A stretch of 64,000 nt of DNA from Siphonodentalium dalli (GCA_032622095.1 CP136068.1:14801729-14865728), one strand, 5' to 3'; positions 44,100-56,557 are shown, numbered from the stretch's first letter. Notes: a model not told the origin generated them from the sequence alone. Made by a program: numbers and translations.

Positions 44100-47000
44100 A
44101 TGGATATGCAGAACGGGGTTTGAGAACGGGGGGGGGGTAATATGTCAGGGACTTTGACAGAAAGCCTTCCTTTGTTGAGGGGTTAAATTGCAACCACCCG
44201 TGGACCAATCTGTTTTCCCAACTTGATCAAGTTTCATCTGGTCTCCCATTCGATGCTGAGTTTGAAATCCAACACACTAGTGACACTGCCATTTAATAGA
44301 TATAATATAGTCTTTGTAGAAAATAATATAATGTACTCTAAATATTACATATATGTTGGGAACCGAAACTATCCAGATGATCTCAGAAAGATTTTGCCTG
44401 AAATTCAACTTATGTTATTGAAAATTCCAAATCTTGAAATTAGCTCACCGCATAATAATGACCAAAACGTTAAGCATTCCATGGCTGCCACGATATTCAT
44501 TAGAAATTTGGAAATGTATACTATCGAAATGATCTCAAACAGATTTTGCCTAAGATGTTCAACTTATAAAGTTATTGAAAATTGAAAATGTTGAAATTAT
44601 TTGGGGGGGGGGGGATATACATCGACCTCTATCGCCACATCCATGTTGCGATCAAACTAATTATTTGTTCTAACCCACAACCTCCTAGAGTGGGCAATCT
44701 TACTGTCAGGTCAGGGACATACGGGTAAGGTCCCGCCCCATTAAAGTTGACAACAGCATGTTGATAGCAGACCGCCTTTCTGCCAAACTGCTCTAAATGT
44801 AGGCCTGCTGGTTAGAATAACAAACTATTTCAGTTGGTAGCTTGGTGAGCCCCAAGCCAAGTAATTAATTGATATGAATACCTCAGACAAAATATGGGAT
44901 GGGTAATATTTGTTTATTGGTTAAAAATGCCCCATATGTATCGCCAAAATTATTAAAAATTTCCAAAAGTTGTGCATGTCGCCACCCCTGCCGCCACGTC
45001 CCACATATCCCCAAAAAGTTAAATCACCCGCCCACGCGGCATTTAATACAGTGACAACGTCCATTATGTAGTCATTGGTCGTTTGTGGGGGATGCATCAA
45101 TACACAAATTGACCCCAACCAAATACATAAATCCTAATATTACTCAACGTTACGACTATAGGCCTACACTACAGCTGAAATACTTATTGTGACAACGTAA
45201 TAACTTCCTTCCAACAGCTCCAATCATGTGAACATTGACACAACGTATCAATATGACGTGCTTCTTTGACGTAAACAATGTAAAATGATACGCACGTAAT
45301 GTATAGTTTGTAAAATGAATTTTTTTTTTGCAACCATGGGTGTATGCCCATTGCTGGGCAGCGGAGCGCGTTTCAAACCCCTGTGACGTGAGTCATTGTA
45401 GAAAAGAGTTGAAAATTTCATGTCTGACACATCATTACTTGGTAACTTTAAGTACGTGTTTTCATTGTCTGATTTTCCAACAATCAGTAGGAATATTTTT
45501 GTTTACACCTCCGGTATCATATTTTTTCAACTTTTAGACTTTAGTAAAAATTGTTGTCTGAAATGAACACCATTTTGGAAATGTTCCAGTCTTATTCAAT
45601 TTGGAAATTGCCAACTGTTACAGTTGAAAAGCCTGGGTGCCGGTTGGAAAGTTTCAACGCAAATCGGGGGTGGGGGTGGGTGGGTGCAAATGGAAACTCG
45701 CTAAGGAGTTTGGTGTCTGGTTCAAGAGGAAATTCAACGTTGACACACCATAACAAAGACCATGTAGCCACGTCACTGATTCGGAGACCATAAATAGGTA
45801 CATGTACATATTTCAGAAACTAAAAACTTCCCCGGGAATCATACTCGAAAGAGCAGATAGACCCTTTCACACCTCAATATATCCCCCCTCCGATTAAGTA
45901 TATGTACTGCATGGTAATCACACAAGAATGGCCTGGTTGACAAAATATTGATACATTGGCGCCATATGCTCTGGTAAGTACTTTCCATTATCATTTTCCA
46001 GCTGGTTTAAATTTTTCGCACAGAAGTGAAACGAACGCTCTTTATGTATAACATATATCTGGAATATATAGACTAACACGGAACGCTCCGTGTAAATAGC
46101 TGATTTTTGGTTGGGACCCAAACATCGTTTTCAAACTTGTATTTGTTATGACTTCAATGCATCTTTTTGTGACATGTATTTATCGACCTATTTCGATACG
46201 GGAAACAATTCACAAGAGAATATTATTAGGTGTATTTTGGAGCGCAAACTGACAAATGGATTTAAGGTACCGGTTGGAAAATACCGAATTAAGGGGAGGT
46301 TGTTCAAACTCCATGCATAAATCAATCTCCTACATAACAGGGCATCAGACACCGTAGCGAGGGGACTGAACTCTGGTTTGCAGCTTGAGCATTTTATTCA
46401 ACGAAAGGGGGTGGTGCAATCGTAAATTCCTATCCTGGTAGTACACGTACACCCCCCAACAGCTATAAGCATAATAGCCTAGTAGGGTATACAACTGAAA
46501 GCGGAACGGTGTCCACTGTCGTAGGCTGAACTTAATTATCCATGGAAATCCATGACAGGGACGTGGCTAGATGGGTTTCAGCGTTGGGGAGAGTGCATCC
46601 ACCTTGGAATTTTCAACTGCACCCCCCTTTGGGGTTTGATTTCCCCAAAAGTTACTGGCCCCTCACAGCCTGGATGTTAGCATTATTCTAAATGGATCAG
46701 TAGTATTGTTGCCACAACCAGAAGAGGAACGGAATACACTGAGAACATTTTGAGATCCGAACCTGAAAATAGCAAACTCCTAACATCTAGACTGGCCTCA
46801 AGAATTCCAATAGTTGGAAAGTTCCAACCTGAGACCCCCCCCCCCCCCCCCCCACCCTAAGGTTGTAAAATTTCCAACTGATGCCATTTCAGTCAATTTT
46901 TTTTCACCAAAAGTAGGACAATGTGCAAATGATGTTCCAAAAGACAATTAATAATTGTTGGAAAATCAAACTATGAGAACAATCTCAACCTATAATATTG

Positions 47001-47700
47001 TGACCGGGGGGGGGGGGTGAAAATAAAAAATCCGGCACGTATGCCGGGGTGGGTGGGTGGTCAAAGCCACCAACAAGCAATTTTTTCCGCAACTAAAAAA
47101 AAAAAATTCCTGCTTGTTTTTTTACTGTTTTGGCAATGAGTTGGGCTTCAAAACCACTTTGAATGAGAGAAATAATGTTATTCTAACTGTAAACTGACTG
47201 CAGGCAGTTATCGTGTTGTATTTTGTTGCAAATTTTGAAATCCAAGATGGCCGCTGGCAGCCATGTTTTTTTGGCCGAATGACCTCAAAATGACTCATTC
47301 CTATTTACATGTCCATGTTAACATCCATGATAAATAGTATGCACAGAAATTCATATACAGCTGTTTACAGTGAATTTTCCCCCCGCAAATCTCTGTTTCA
47401 GTGTTAAAAGGGGGGTGGGTGTCAAAAAATTATCGGAAAAAACTGCCGAAAACGGAAAATAATTTGGCGGTGGGGGTGGGTGGGTACAAAAAATGATCGA
47501 AAGGGAAAAAATGCCATACGTGTCTGAAATTTTTTCCGACCCCCCCCCCCCCCCTGGTGTGACCGTGCGAAAGTTCCAATTAATGTTGTGTCACGTATGA
47601 AATATCCAAATGTTGACAATTTTGACCAAAGTTGTGGTGGGGTGGGGGATGTGAGACACCCGTGCAACACCCCTGCGCCATGTCCCTAAATCCATGCATT
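44100..47700. repeat. Poly-G/poly-C repeat-rich block
   Basis: Long homopolymer tracts at about 44129 (G), 44604 (G), 46834 (C), 47006 (G) and 47541 (C) sit beside TTGGAAA-(G/T)TTCCAAC and CAACTGTTACAGTTG-like sequence. They suggest diverged copies of one dispersed repeat in both orientations. Frames over this region (for example 44223-44585) contain duplicated segments and are not treated as genes. At 46111-46320 an unrecognised plus frame (ENIIRCILERKLTNGFKVPV) is somewhat protein-like. Confidence 0.55.
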
Positions 47701-48136
47701 ATCACACATGGATCGTGAAATTTAGATAGTAATTAGAATGACATTTTCTTCCTCATACAGTCGGTTGCCATCACACGAAACTGACATAAATTTATTTGTT
47801 TTCGTTTCTGAGAATTGAAGGGTTAAACTTCAAATTCAAACTTTAAGTTGGTTGTGGAGGAAATGAATCCGACGACGCACGCTTATCGTTGAAATTCCAA
47901 GTTATTCGGCATGATATTCTCAACTAAAGTACTTACCGGTACTTCTTCGGGTCCCTATAGCTGGTGATGGTGTTCCGTGGTGCATTATCCAAATAATAAT
48001 CCATTAAACCGAGAAGCTCACTCAGAACACAAATGCAAGTTCAGTCAATAAACCAAAGCGTTATTTGAAAAAGAAACACGCGACCAGTTAAGAATGACGT
48101 TAAAATGACGCTACGACGTAATCGACCGATTTATCC

Positions 48137-48432
48137 ACACTATGACCAACGTTGGGCCATCGCTGGTCCAACGTCGACATCTAACGCACCTACTAACCTC
48201 GCGTGTCGCCTAGTGCGTTACGGTTTCAACGTCGGGCCAATGTTAAACCAGCGGTAAAACCAACGTTGTCCCAACGTTGGTTGTCCAACGTCGGGCCATC
48301 GTAGCCATGTTTGAAACGCGCAAAATCTGACGCATGTCGACGTTGGTCCATCGTCGTACCAACCACAAAAGCCGACGTTGCGCCAACGTAATTATTCAAA
48401 CGTTGGCCCAACGTACGTGTGCTATCTGGGAT
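48137..48432. repeat. ACGTTGG palindromic repeat, second copy
   Basis: Runs of CCAACGTTGGGCC, CCAACGTCGGGCC and CAACGTTGGTT, ending GTACGTGTGCTATCTGGGAT. Its reverse begins with the same CCCAGATAGCACAC as the 41283 block, so the two are opposite-orientation members of one family. Confidence 0.82.
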
Positions 48433-48489
48433 GGTTTAACTGATTAGCTGAACATTTCCCAAAGGATCTACTCGTCCAGGGTTATTTAG

Positions 48490-49742
48490 CAGGGTTGTGG
48501 TAATCGTAATCAGTAATCGTAATCAAAGTAATCGATTACAAAATTTGGAGTAATCACCTGTAATCAGAAATCATGACATTTTTTGATTACAAGTAATCGT
48601 AATCGATTACTTTGAAATGTACCTGTAATCATGATTACATTTTGATTACTTTTTGATAACTTTTACTAAAATATTCACAATAGCTATTGCATACCCATAG
48701 TTTCACAATGTAGCCCCGTGGAGTGTGCACAGATACAAACATCATATCAGAAAGTTAGTACAATTTTTTCATGTGGTACACAGTGTACATTATAGCAGTG
48801 GACACAGATAACACACAATTGTTGAAATGTTGAATACAGTATGTATAGCAATAAACTTATGATACAGACAATGAAATGTTCTAATATGAATAAAATAGGC
48901 TAGTCAACTTCAATTAGGATTAAATATCATTGGGACTGCTGCAAACAATGGTTGTAGAGTCACACTGGTGCAATAGGACTGATTAACTTAACAAAGCAGG
49001 TGTGATCGGTAGACCCAATTAGCTGATTTGTCATTTACTGCACACATGGAGTTACGTCTCATTTAATCCTAATCAGGATATTAACGGATGATCATCAAAT
49101 AAACTTTAGTGTTATTTTCATTGTGTTGGGTATTGAATCTAACAGAACATGCAAATAATTTATAATTGTTTCTAATGATAGTTTCATTCTTGTGTCATAG
49201 CCCTGTATATACTTTTTCACTCTGTATTGCACACAAATTATGACTGAGTGAAATAAAGCAATTCAAATAAAAAATAAATATGCGTTAGTTTCAATGCATG
49301 TAAGAAAATATTTTTAAAATATATTTACATAAATAAATACATATAAAGCGTAATATATTTCCAACAAGTTGGTGCACATCATGGTGAAACCTCACCAATA
49401 CATGTAAATGTAAAAAGTGTATGTGTTTATTGCTTGCTACATTCTATTGTTTCAGTCGCTTCGTGTGTCCATGTTATGTAGTGATGTTTTATTCAATCAA
49501 ATTTGATATTTTATTTTAATTTGATTTGTTTCATTATTTACTCATATGCGATCAAAATGGATGGACACTAACAATTGTAATCAGATGTAATAAAAAGTAA
49601 TCGATTACATTTACTAAAGTAATTGTAATCGTAATCGATTACATTGGAAAAAATGTAATCAGTAATCGTAATCGTAATCATGTAAATCAAAAGTAATTGT
49701 AATCGTTATCGATTACATTGGCATGCAATCGCCCCAACCCTG
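48490..49742. mobile_element. hAT-type non-autonomous transposon
   Basis: The ends are CAGGGTTG and its complement CAACCCTG. Just inside, both ends carry repeated GTAATCGTAATC motifs in inverted orientation. Target-site duplications TTATTTAG (48482-48489) and ATATTTAG (49743-49750) agree at 7 of 8 bases. Known: hAT elements have short CAG-starting inverted ends and 8-bp duplications. The 1.25 kb body has no transposase frame, so it is a non-autonomous derivative. Confidence 0.87.
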
Positions 49743-49750
49743 ATATTTAG

Positions 49751-50722
49751 TATATAACGTATTACCTGACCATTTCCTAAGGGATCTACTCGTCTATGAT
49801 TACTTGGACTACCAATAACCCTAACGCTGGCATGTTCCAAATGTCTAATTATTGATTATCTTTCCATTTTAGTGATTCATACTAATCAGGAGGACGACAA
49901 TCACATACGAATGCTGCTCGGTGTCAACTGACCACGGATACTGTACACCAGCGAAGTGACAGTTATTCATTCGTTACTTTATATAATGAAGATCGTCGCA
50001 TGTTAATGGTGTCTACTGACCACGGATCCTATACACCAGTTATCTGCTAGTCATTAATACTTTACTGAACATAATGAAGATCCTCGCATTTTAATGTTGT
50101 CCATCAACTGACCACGGATATTGTGCATCCGAGAGGTGACATTTATTCATACAATACTTAACATAATGAAGATCGTCGTATTTATCAACTGGCCATGGAT
50201 ACTGTACACCAGCGTGGTGGTGGTGATTAATACGTTATATGACACAGTGCAGATCCTCGCATTTGAAAGTTGTTCGTGAACTGTCCAAGGATACTGTACA
50301 TCAGAGATGTTTCCCATACACTGTTATTGTTTCATACATTACTTAACAGTGTCTTCGTATTTGAATGATGTGCTTCAACTGTGCACGGGTACTTTACATC
50401 ATAGATATTTCCCATACAATATTAGTAATTCATGTATTATTTGGTCCATGAATCAGGATCGTCACATTTGAATGTTGTTTGTCGGTTCTCAATTCTCTCA
50501 TCGACGTTAATGCACATATCAACAATGGCAAGCGTGTCACGGTGTGATGATGGCGGGGTGTTCAGTGCACGCAGTACGATATATGTTAGTTAACCTGGGG
50601 TAGCCATTGGGGGCACATATCAACAGATATAAACATGAATTAATTTAATTAAATTTAATAAATACAAATAATAGCATGGAAAGTATTCAACAACATAATC
50701 TTGTATCTGTCGTCTCAGCTTA
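49751..50722. repeat. ~110-bp diverged tandem repeat
   Basis: From about 49905 to 50500, five to six units contain AACTGACCACGGATACTGTA, CACCAGCGA, then ATAATGAAGATCGTCGCATT, with later units more diverged. The flanks hold nothing else recognisable. Confidence 0.75.
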
Positions 50723-52022
50723 GGCCTAAACAAAAAATACGTTTGTTTCCGCTAACCCGACCGACCCTATTTTAAACCGCCGACCCTAAACTTTTTATTG
50801 CCAATTCATATCGTAACAAGATGCAAAACATTTATATATTTATATATATTGACATAAGAAATTTAAGTTTACAAAAAGATTTAAGTTTAACAGTTGGAAT
50901 CATACTGTAAAGTATGTTTGGCTTTATCTAGCTTTCATCTGTGAAAACTTCAAATAATTTGAGTTCAGGTACGGTATGTTATCATTCAGCGTTCAGACTT
51001 CAGTATTTCAATCAATTACAGCACAGGAACATTAACAATTTGATCAAATCAACCTGGTTATCAAGTGGGATCTCATAATACCAAATGAAAAATTAACATA
51101 GAGATTAGTACCATATATAGTCATTACTATCTTAATACATGTACATTGTTTCTGTGCTACATGTACATGTATGATTTCTGTATTACATGTACATGTAGTA
51201 TATTATGTACGGTATGTGTCTCACTTGAATTTTATAAAATAGCCTATTTATGAATTAGAGTGATGATGGCAAGTCTAATTTCAAGCAGGATAAGGCTTCC
51301 GATAAGCATAATCCATAGAACCAAAAGATATCTGACAATAACTTATAAGCATTTCCAATCCATACATATATAAAAAGTTCCAAAGTTATGCTTGAGAAAC
51401 TTGATAAAATTGACCTCTCTGTAAAATTCAAAATACTGACTCAAAGAGCCTTAGATTAGATCTAAATGCAATGGATTTTCAAAATTTTTCCAGGGGAACC
51501 CCCACCATCATCAGGGGGTCACCCTTCCCAAACATTCCTCCGATCAGGCCTTCAGGTTATGCCTTCGGCATATCATTGCCCAAAAACAGGTGTCCCCAAA
51601 AAATACCTAGATCCTTCACTGAATGCGGAGAAGGTGGTGTTGTGAAGCCATCCTTAAGAGATCGGTACAAGACGGTCACTCCAATATGTGTACAGTGCAG
51701 TGGTGCTGGATTGACTCCAGTTGTCGCCAGACCATATAGGAAATATTAGGATTATCAAAGACTATCTTAGTATATAGACTAGTATATATGTAAATATTAA
51801 AGCATATGTAAGATTGAATTGGAGTTTCTAGTTCCTCTGTCATCTGGATTAACCTGATTGGGGCTAAGAAGTGCATAGTTTGGGTTATTGACAAGTATTA
51901 TACAGTTATTTTTAAAGATTACTGAAAAAAAAAAGTTAACAAAAAAAAAAAGTTGAGCCTACCTACCTACCCTAATTTTGTTTAGCTCGTTAGCGGAAAC
52001 AAAGGTATTATTTGTTTAGGCC
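50723..52022. mobile_element. PIF/Harbinger-type non-autonomous transposon
   Basis: Inverted ends begin GGCCTAAACAAA and share about 37 bases including TTTGTTTCCGCTAAC. TTA is duplicated on both sides (50720-50722 and 52023-52025). Known: PIF/Harbinger transposons have 3-bp TWA duplications and often GG-starting ends. At 1.3 kb it is too short for the usual transposase plus Myb-like pair. A 92-codon plus frame (51471-51749) rich in proline and glycine has no recognised domain. Confidence 0.82.
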
Positions 52023-52355
52023 TTATCGTGTGACCGAACACACCATCAACACACTCAGTTATAATTACATTTAAACTCCAAAAATACACCTAGTACTATT
52101 CGCTTTTTCATTTTGGAGATATCGAAGTAGGTAGATAAATACTTGAACTACCGTCCTACGGGCATTAAGTGTCCCAGAAATACGCATTGAAGTCATAAAA
52201 AATATAACTTTGAACACAGTGTTTGGACTTAATATTCTGATATATATATTTCTAATGGCTTGGAAGAAATTTCCATCGATATCATATGACATATGTTTTA
52301 AACATTTTTTAAATCCGAACCTGACTGAAATCTGCAGTCTTAGAATATATATGTA

Positions 52356-52880
52356 CTAGCCGATGAGCCCGACGTTGTCCGGGCTATTCAAAAACCAAAT
52401 TTCAAGTCGATAGCTCTACTATCGATAGTTCTACCCGTTTCCGAGATCTGATCTGCGCATGCGCGAAACTGGCGGCGCACGGGCTCGGCGACCCGATAAA
52501 ATTCGTATCCGGGGCAAGATACACTCACAAACCAAATTTCAAGTCGATAGCTCCACCCGTTTCCGAGATCTCGTCTGCGCATGCGCGAAGCTGACGTCGC
52601 ACGGGCTCGGCGACCCGATAAAATTCGTATCCGGGGCAAGATACATTTACATACCAAATTTCAAGTCGATAGCTCCACCCGTTTCCGAGATCTCGTCTGC
52701 GCATGCGCGAAGCGGACGCCGCACGGGCTCGCCAATACGACAACGACGACCGCCTGGTCAAACTACACACACGTACCAAGTTTCGTCCCGATCGGTCGAG
52801 AATCGTAGATTTGTATAAATGACAGACAAACATACAGACAGACAAACAGACAGACAGAGGTCTTCAAAATATATATGAGA
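52356..52880 (-). mobile_element. Helitron-like tandem unit 1
   Basis: On the minus strand it starts TCTCATATATATTTTGAAG at 52880. It ends with a GCCCG...CGGGC hairpin, TCATCGG, and CTAG at 52356. A GACA microsatellite lies near its 5' end, and two to three internal units of about 120 bp (TTTCAAGTCGATAGCTCCAC, CTGCGCATGCGCGAAGC) lie inside. No Rep/helicase frame; the open frames on both strands reflect the internal repeat. Confidence 0.72.
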
Positions 52881-53362
52881 CTAGCCGATGAGCCCGACGT
52901 TGTCCGGGCTATTCAAAAACCAAATTTCAAGTCGATAGCTCTACCCAGCCCGACGATTTCAAGTCGATAGCTCTACCCGTTTCCGAGATCTGGTCTGCGC
53001 ATGCGCGAAACTGGCGTCGCATGGACTCGGCGACCCGATAAAATTCGTATCCGGGGCAAGATACATTCACATAGCAAATTTCAAGTCGATAGCTCCACCC
53101 GTTTCCTAGATCTCGTCTGCGCATGCGCGAAGCTGGTGTCGCACGGGCTCGGCGACCCGATAAAATTCGTATCCGGGGCAAGATACATTCACATAGCAAA
53201 TTTCAAGTCGATAGCTCCACCCGTTTCCGAGATCTCGTCTGCGCATGCGCGAAGCGGGCGCCGCACGGGCTCGCCAATACGACAACGTTCACCGCCTGGT
53301 CAAACTACACACACGTACCAAGTTTCGTCCCGATCGGTCGAGAATCGTAGATTTGTATTAAT

Positions 53363-53394
<32 letters not shown>

Positions 53395-53426
53395 TACAGA
53401 CAGAGGTCTTCAAAATATATATGAGA
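52881..53426 (-). mobile_element. Helitron-like tandem unit 2
   Basis: Same ends as unit 1 and joined to it with CTAG directly against TC. Internal 120-bp repeats differ in number and the GACA tract is longer. A 194-codon plus-strand frame runs through its end into unit 3 and is a repeat artefact. Confidence 0.72.
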
Positions 53427-53836
53427 CTAGCCGATGAGCCCGACGTTGTCCGGGCTATTCAAATACCAAATTTCGTTGTCCGGGCTATTCAAAAACCAAA
53501 TTTCAAGTCGATAGCTCCACCCGTTTCCGAGATTTCGTCTGCGCATGCGCGAAGCTGGCGTCGCACGGGCTCGGCGACCCGATAAAATTCGTATCCGGGG
53601 CAAGATACATTCACATAGCAAATTTCAAGTCGATAGCTCCACCCGTTTCCGAGATCTCGTCTGCGCATGCGCGAAGCGGGTGCCGCACGGGCTCGCCAAT
53701 ACGACCGCCTGGTCAAACTACACACACGTACCAAGTTTCGTCCCGATCGGTCGAGAATTGTAGATTTGTATAAATGACATACAAACATACAGACAAACAA
53801 ACAGACAGACAGAGGTCTTCAAAAATATATATGAGA
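53427..53836 (-). mobile_element. Helitron-like tandem unit 3
   Basis: Shortest unit; duplicates a stretch of its 3' end (CGTTGTCCGGGCTATTC twice near 53445-53490). The flanking host bases are A at 52355 and T at 53837, the A^T site expected for Helitrons, so all three units occupy a single insertion site. Confidence 0.72.
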
Positions 53837-54075
53837 TAGGTCTAACTACAGACAAATTCAGGCCGCCATTTTGTTTTAGTTTGATTTAGTAGTAATTTGT
53901 AACTGATTAGCAGGTTTTGACTGGCCAACGATTAGTGAGGTGGGAGAACAATTAATTTTAAAAAAATATTACTGGCCTCAAGATTTCCAAACTGACACTA
54001 AGATTGGGAAATTCCCGTCGAACGTTTTGACCGAATGTAGGAAATTCCCCGCTAATTACTAATTGCCTCCACCCC
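53837..54075. other. Short intergenic spacer
   Basis: AT-rich, with TTGGGAAATTCCCG-like sequence reminiscent of the 44-47 kb repeats. No gene. Confidence 0.4.
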
Positions 54076-54382
54076 ATATTAACGCACGAGTCCCTGTTAC
54101 GACAGACGTTGTATGTATATTTTTATTCTATTTTCTCGACTCAATTCAATTCAATTTATTAGTATTCTGATCATCAAGGTAGATATAACATAAACATGGT
54201 TGTTACAAATATTGACTCGCGACGGGATGATACAATCGTTGAACTCAATTAAATTTGTTTTTCAGTAATGCTATTTATGTCATTTACGAAAATAAAAACA
54301 AAATGGATGCCATTATTGAGATCTATGTAGCGCTAATATACAGAGAACGACAAATAAAAATTATGTCGAAAGCAACACGCTG
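54076..54382. repeat. 307-bp direct repeat, left copy (putative TSD)
   Basis: Base-for-base identical by eye with 56251-56557 (constant offset 2175). It starts ATATTAACGCACGAG and ends AAAGCAACACGCTG. It flanks the LINE fragment exactly, as a target-site duplication would. Confidence 0.92.
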
Positions 54383-55507
54383 TGCGGGAAACAGGTATCT
54401 GAAGTTGAAAGTCTTACACACTTAGGTGTCCCTATACATAAGCATAATCAAAACGGTGAATTCATTGACGAAATAAAACAGAAGCTTAGGTCAAGCTATT
54501 TTGCTATGTCCAACATCGGTATGTATGCTGGAGGTATAACACCAGTCAGCAGTAGGACAATCTATACATCTATAATATTGCCAAAAGGTCTCTTTGGATG
54601 CGAACTGCTATGTGGCTTGACTGATTCAGATGTATTATCCCTGGAAAGAACTCACCGATTTTGCCTTAAAAAGATCCAAGGTTTGCATTCCAAAACACGG
54701 ACCAACATTGTAGAAGGGTTGCTGGGAATAGGAAATATTCACAGTTTTATTGAAAAAAAGAAGCTTCTCTTCTTCGGAAGTCTATGCGCCCTCACAACTG
54801 AGAAGGCAGCCAAATCGGTTTTCTTATTAAGGCTGCACTCGTTCTTCATAGATGGGGTTTCGGGAAAATCCTTCATTTCCGATATTGCAAATATTCTGGG
54901 TAACCACCAGTTGATGTCGTATTTTACAAATTATGTTTCTGAAAGTGAATTCCCAACAAAGTCGTCATGGAAAAGTATAGTGCGCAAGGCAATATCTGAA
55001 TATTCAGAACACGGATGGAAAAGCGCGGTGATCGGTGACAAATCACTCAGTCGCTTTCATGTTATACACCCACAGTTATCAGTCTCCCATTTGTGGCGTT
55101 GCTGTCGAAAGTTCCCTAGACACAAAATGGCATACCTGACTGTGGCCGGTATCATGGCTTGTACTGAGTCCGTGTTTGTAACTTGCAACAAATGTGGTGT
55201 TGCTTACGATGATCTCCCTCAACACGTCATCATTAACTGCCCCGCCATTGCGGAATATCGAAACGACATATGGTATGAGTTAATGAACCAGTTCAATATT
55301 CAATGTATTCTCAAACTAGACAGCCTTTGCCCAGATGTACAATTGAATGTATTTCTCACTGCACGTCCACCGGAGTTATTTGATTTAATTGATGAAGCTG
55401 ACTTATTCACAGACTTTGTAGTATGCAGTACGTATTGTTTGTGGAAAGCTTATACCACGCAATCTCAAATATTACCGACATGCAGTGATGATAGTAATAA
55501 TTCATGA
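54383..55507 (+). CDS. LINE ORF2 C-terminal part, open
   Basis: An uninterrupted frame of 374 codons from the 5' truncation point to a stop at 55505; the first ATG is at 54506. It reads GKQVSEVESLTHLGVPIHKH, then TSIILPKGLFGCELLCGLTD, LERTHRFCLKKIQGLHSKT (RT thumb-like region), LSVSHLWRCCRKFPRHKMAY and a C-X2-C-X9-H-X4-C knuckle (CNKCGVAYDDLPQHVIINC). It lacks endonuclease and RT catalytic motifs, so it cannot mobilise itself. It matches the relic at 160-883. Absence of stops agrees with a recent insertion from an active source. Confidence 0.88.
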   Translation, partial: CGKQVSEVESLTHLGVPIHKHNQNGEFIDEIKQKLRSSYFAMSNIGMYAGGITPVSSRTIYTSIILPKGLFGCELLCGLTDSDVLSLERTHRFCLKKIQGLHSKTRTNIVEGLLGIGNIHSFIEKKKLLFFGSLCALTTEKAAKSVFLLRLHSFFIDGVSGKSFISDIANILGNHQLMSYFTNYVSESEFPTKSSWKSIVRKAISEYSEHGWKSAVIGDKSLSRFHVIHPQLSVSHLWRCCRKFPRHKMAYLTVAGIMACTESVFVTCNKCGVAYDDLPQHVIINCPAIAEYRNDIWYELMNQFNIQCILKLDSLCPDVQLNVFLTARPPELFDLIDEADLFTDFVVCSTYCLWKAYTTQSQILPTCSDDSNNS

Positions 55508-55761
55508 ATATTATCAATGAGGACGCCGATAAAACGTCGGTAACTGATGTACATGCTCTATTTCACATCCGCATGAACACATGTTTGTGTATATTTATAT
55601 ATGTTGACCCGTATATAGAGTCGGTTTGAATGATCAGGTTAGCATATAACGAATGATGTATGTCCGTCGTGTGTGAGTATATGTGTGTATGCATATATGT
55701 AAGGGTGTATTTGTATGTGTATAAGTATGTGAATGCATGTGCGTGCATACGTGTGTGGTGT

Positions 55762-55766
<5 letters not shown>

Positions 55767-55817
<51 letters not shown>

Positions 55818-55990
55818 GTATGTATGTGTATATATATGTGTATATATATGTGTGTATATATGTATATATATATATATATATATATGTATATGTATGTATA
55901 TATATATGTGTGTGTGTGTGTGTGTATATGTGTATGTATGTGTATGTATGTATGTAATTGTGTATGTGTGTTTATATGTATGTATATGCG
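55767..55990. repeat. TA/TG microsatellite in LINE 3' UTR
   Basis: Mixed (TA)n, (TG)n and TATG runs. Open frames on both strands here are low-complexity artefacts (YIYIY, CVCV, HTHT). Confidence 0.95.
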
Positions 55991-56250
55991 TATATATGTA
56001 TGCATATGTGTAGTTAAGTATGTAAGTTAGGGCCATCCTGTATGTGCGCCCGTGTTGTTTGTAACTGCACGTGGACGTTTAGTCTGCGAGACTACACAGG
56101 TGTTCTGTTTGTGTTGTATCCATTTGTTAAAAAGTTTATGTGCTTTTCATGTCAATTCTCTTTTGTCAAACAATGTATGCATATATATATGTAACCTGTA
56201 ATTATGTTATTACTGCTCTCCGAAATTGGAGGAAATAAAGGTATATATAT

Positions 56251-56557
56251 ATATTAACGCACGAGTCCCTGTTACGACAGACGTTGTATGTATATTTTTA
56301 TTCTATTTTCTCGACTCAATTCAATTCAATTTATTAGTATTCTGATCATCAAGGTAGATATAACATAAACATGGTTGTTACAAATATTGACTCGCGACGG
56401 GATGATACAATCGTTGAACTCAATTAAATTTGTTTTTCAGTAATGCTATTTATGTCATTTACGAAAATAAAAACAAAATGGATGCCATTATTGAGATCTA
56501 TGTAGCGCTAATATACAGAGAACGACAAATAAAAATTATGTCGAAAGCAACACGCTG
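56251..56557. repeat. 307-bp direct repeat, right copy (putative TSD)
   Basis: Identical to 54076-54382. After it the sequence continues CATGCAATACCATTTAAATT, presumably the original downstream flank of the target site. Confidence 0.92.

Larger units (their letters stand above)
54383..56250 (+). mobile_element. 5'-truncated LINE insertion
   Basis: Begins in mid-ORF2, just after the RT catalytic region, at the exact end of the left 307-bp repeat. It ends in a 3' untranslated region and AGGAAATAAAGGTATATATA against the right repeat. The 3' end is a short TA microsatellite rather than poly(A). The 3' UTR includes a long TA/TG microsatellite. Known: LINEs are commonly 5'-truncated by target-primed reverse transcription and leave target duplications. 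Near-perfect flanks indicate a young insertion. Confidence 0.88.

Noticed and set aside
52388-53800. Open frames up to 194 codons on both strands
   Set aside because: They follow the internal ~120-bp repeats of the Helitron-like array and recur unit by unit in both orientations.
55563-56036. Long Y/I/V/C- and H/T-rich frames
   Set aside because: Translation of TA/TG microsatellite; low complexity on both strands.
54076-56557. Direct 307-bp repeats as LTRs of a retroelement
   Set aside because: They lack TG...CA ends and the protein between is a non-LTR type. The fragment begins in mid-ORF and ends in a 3' tail, which fits a LINE with a long target duplication better.
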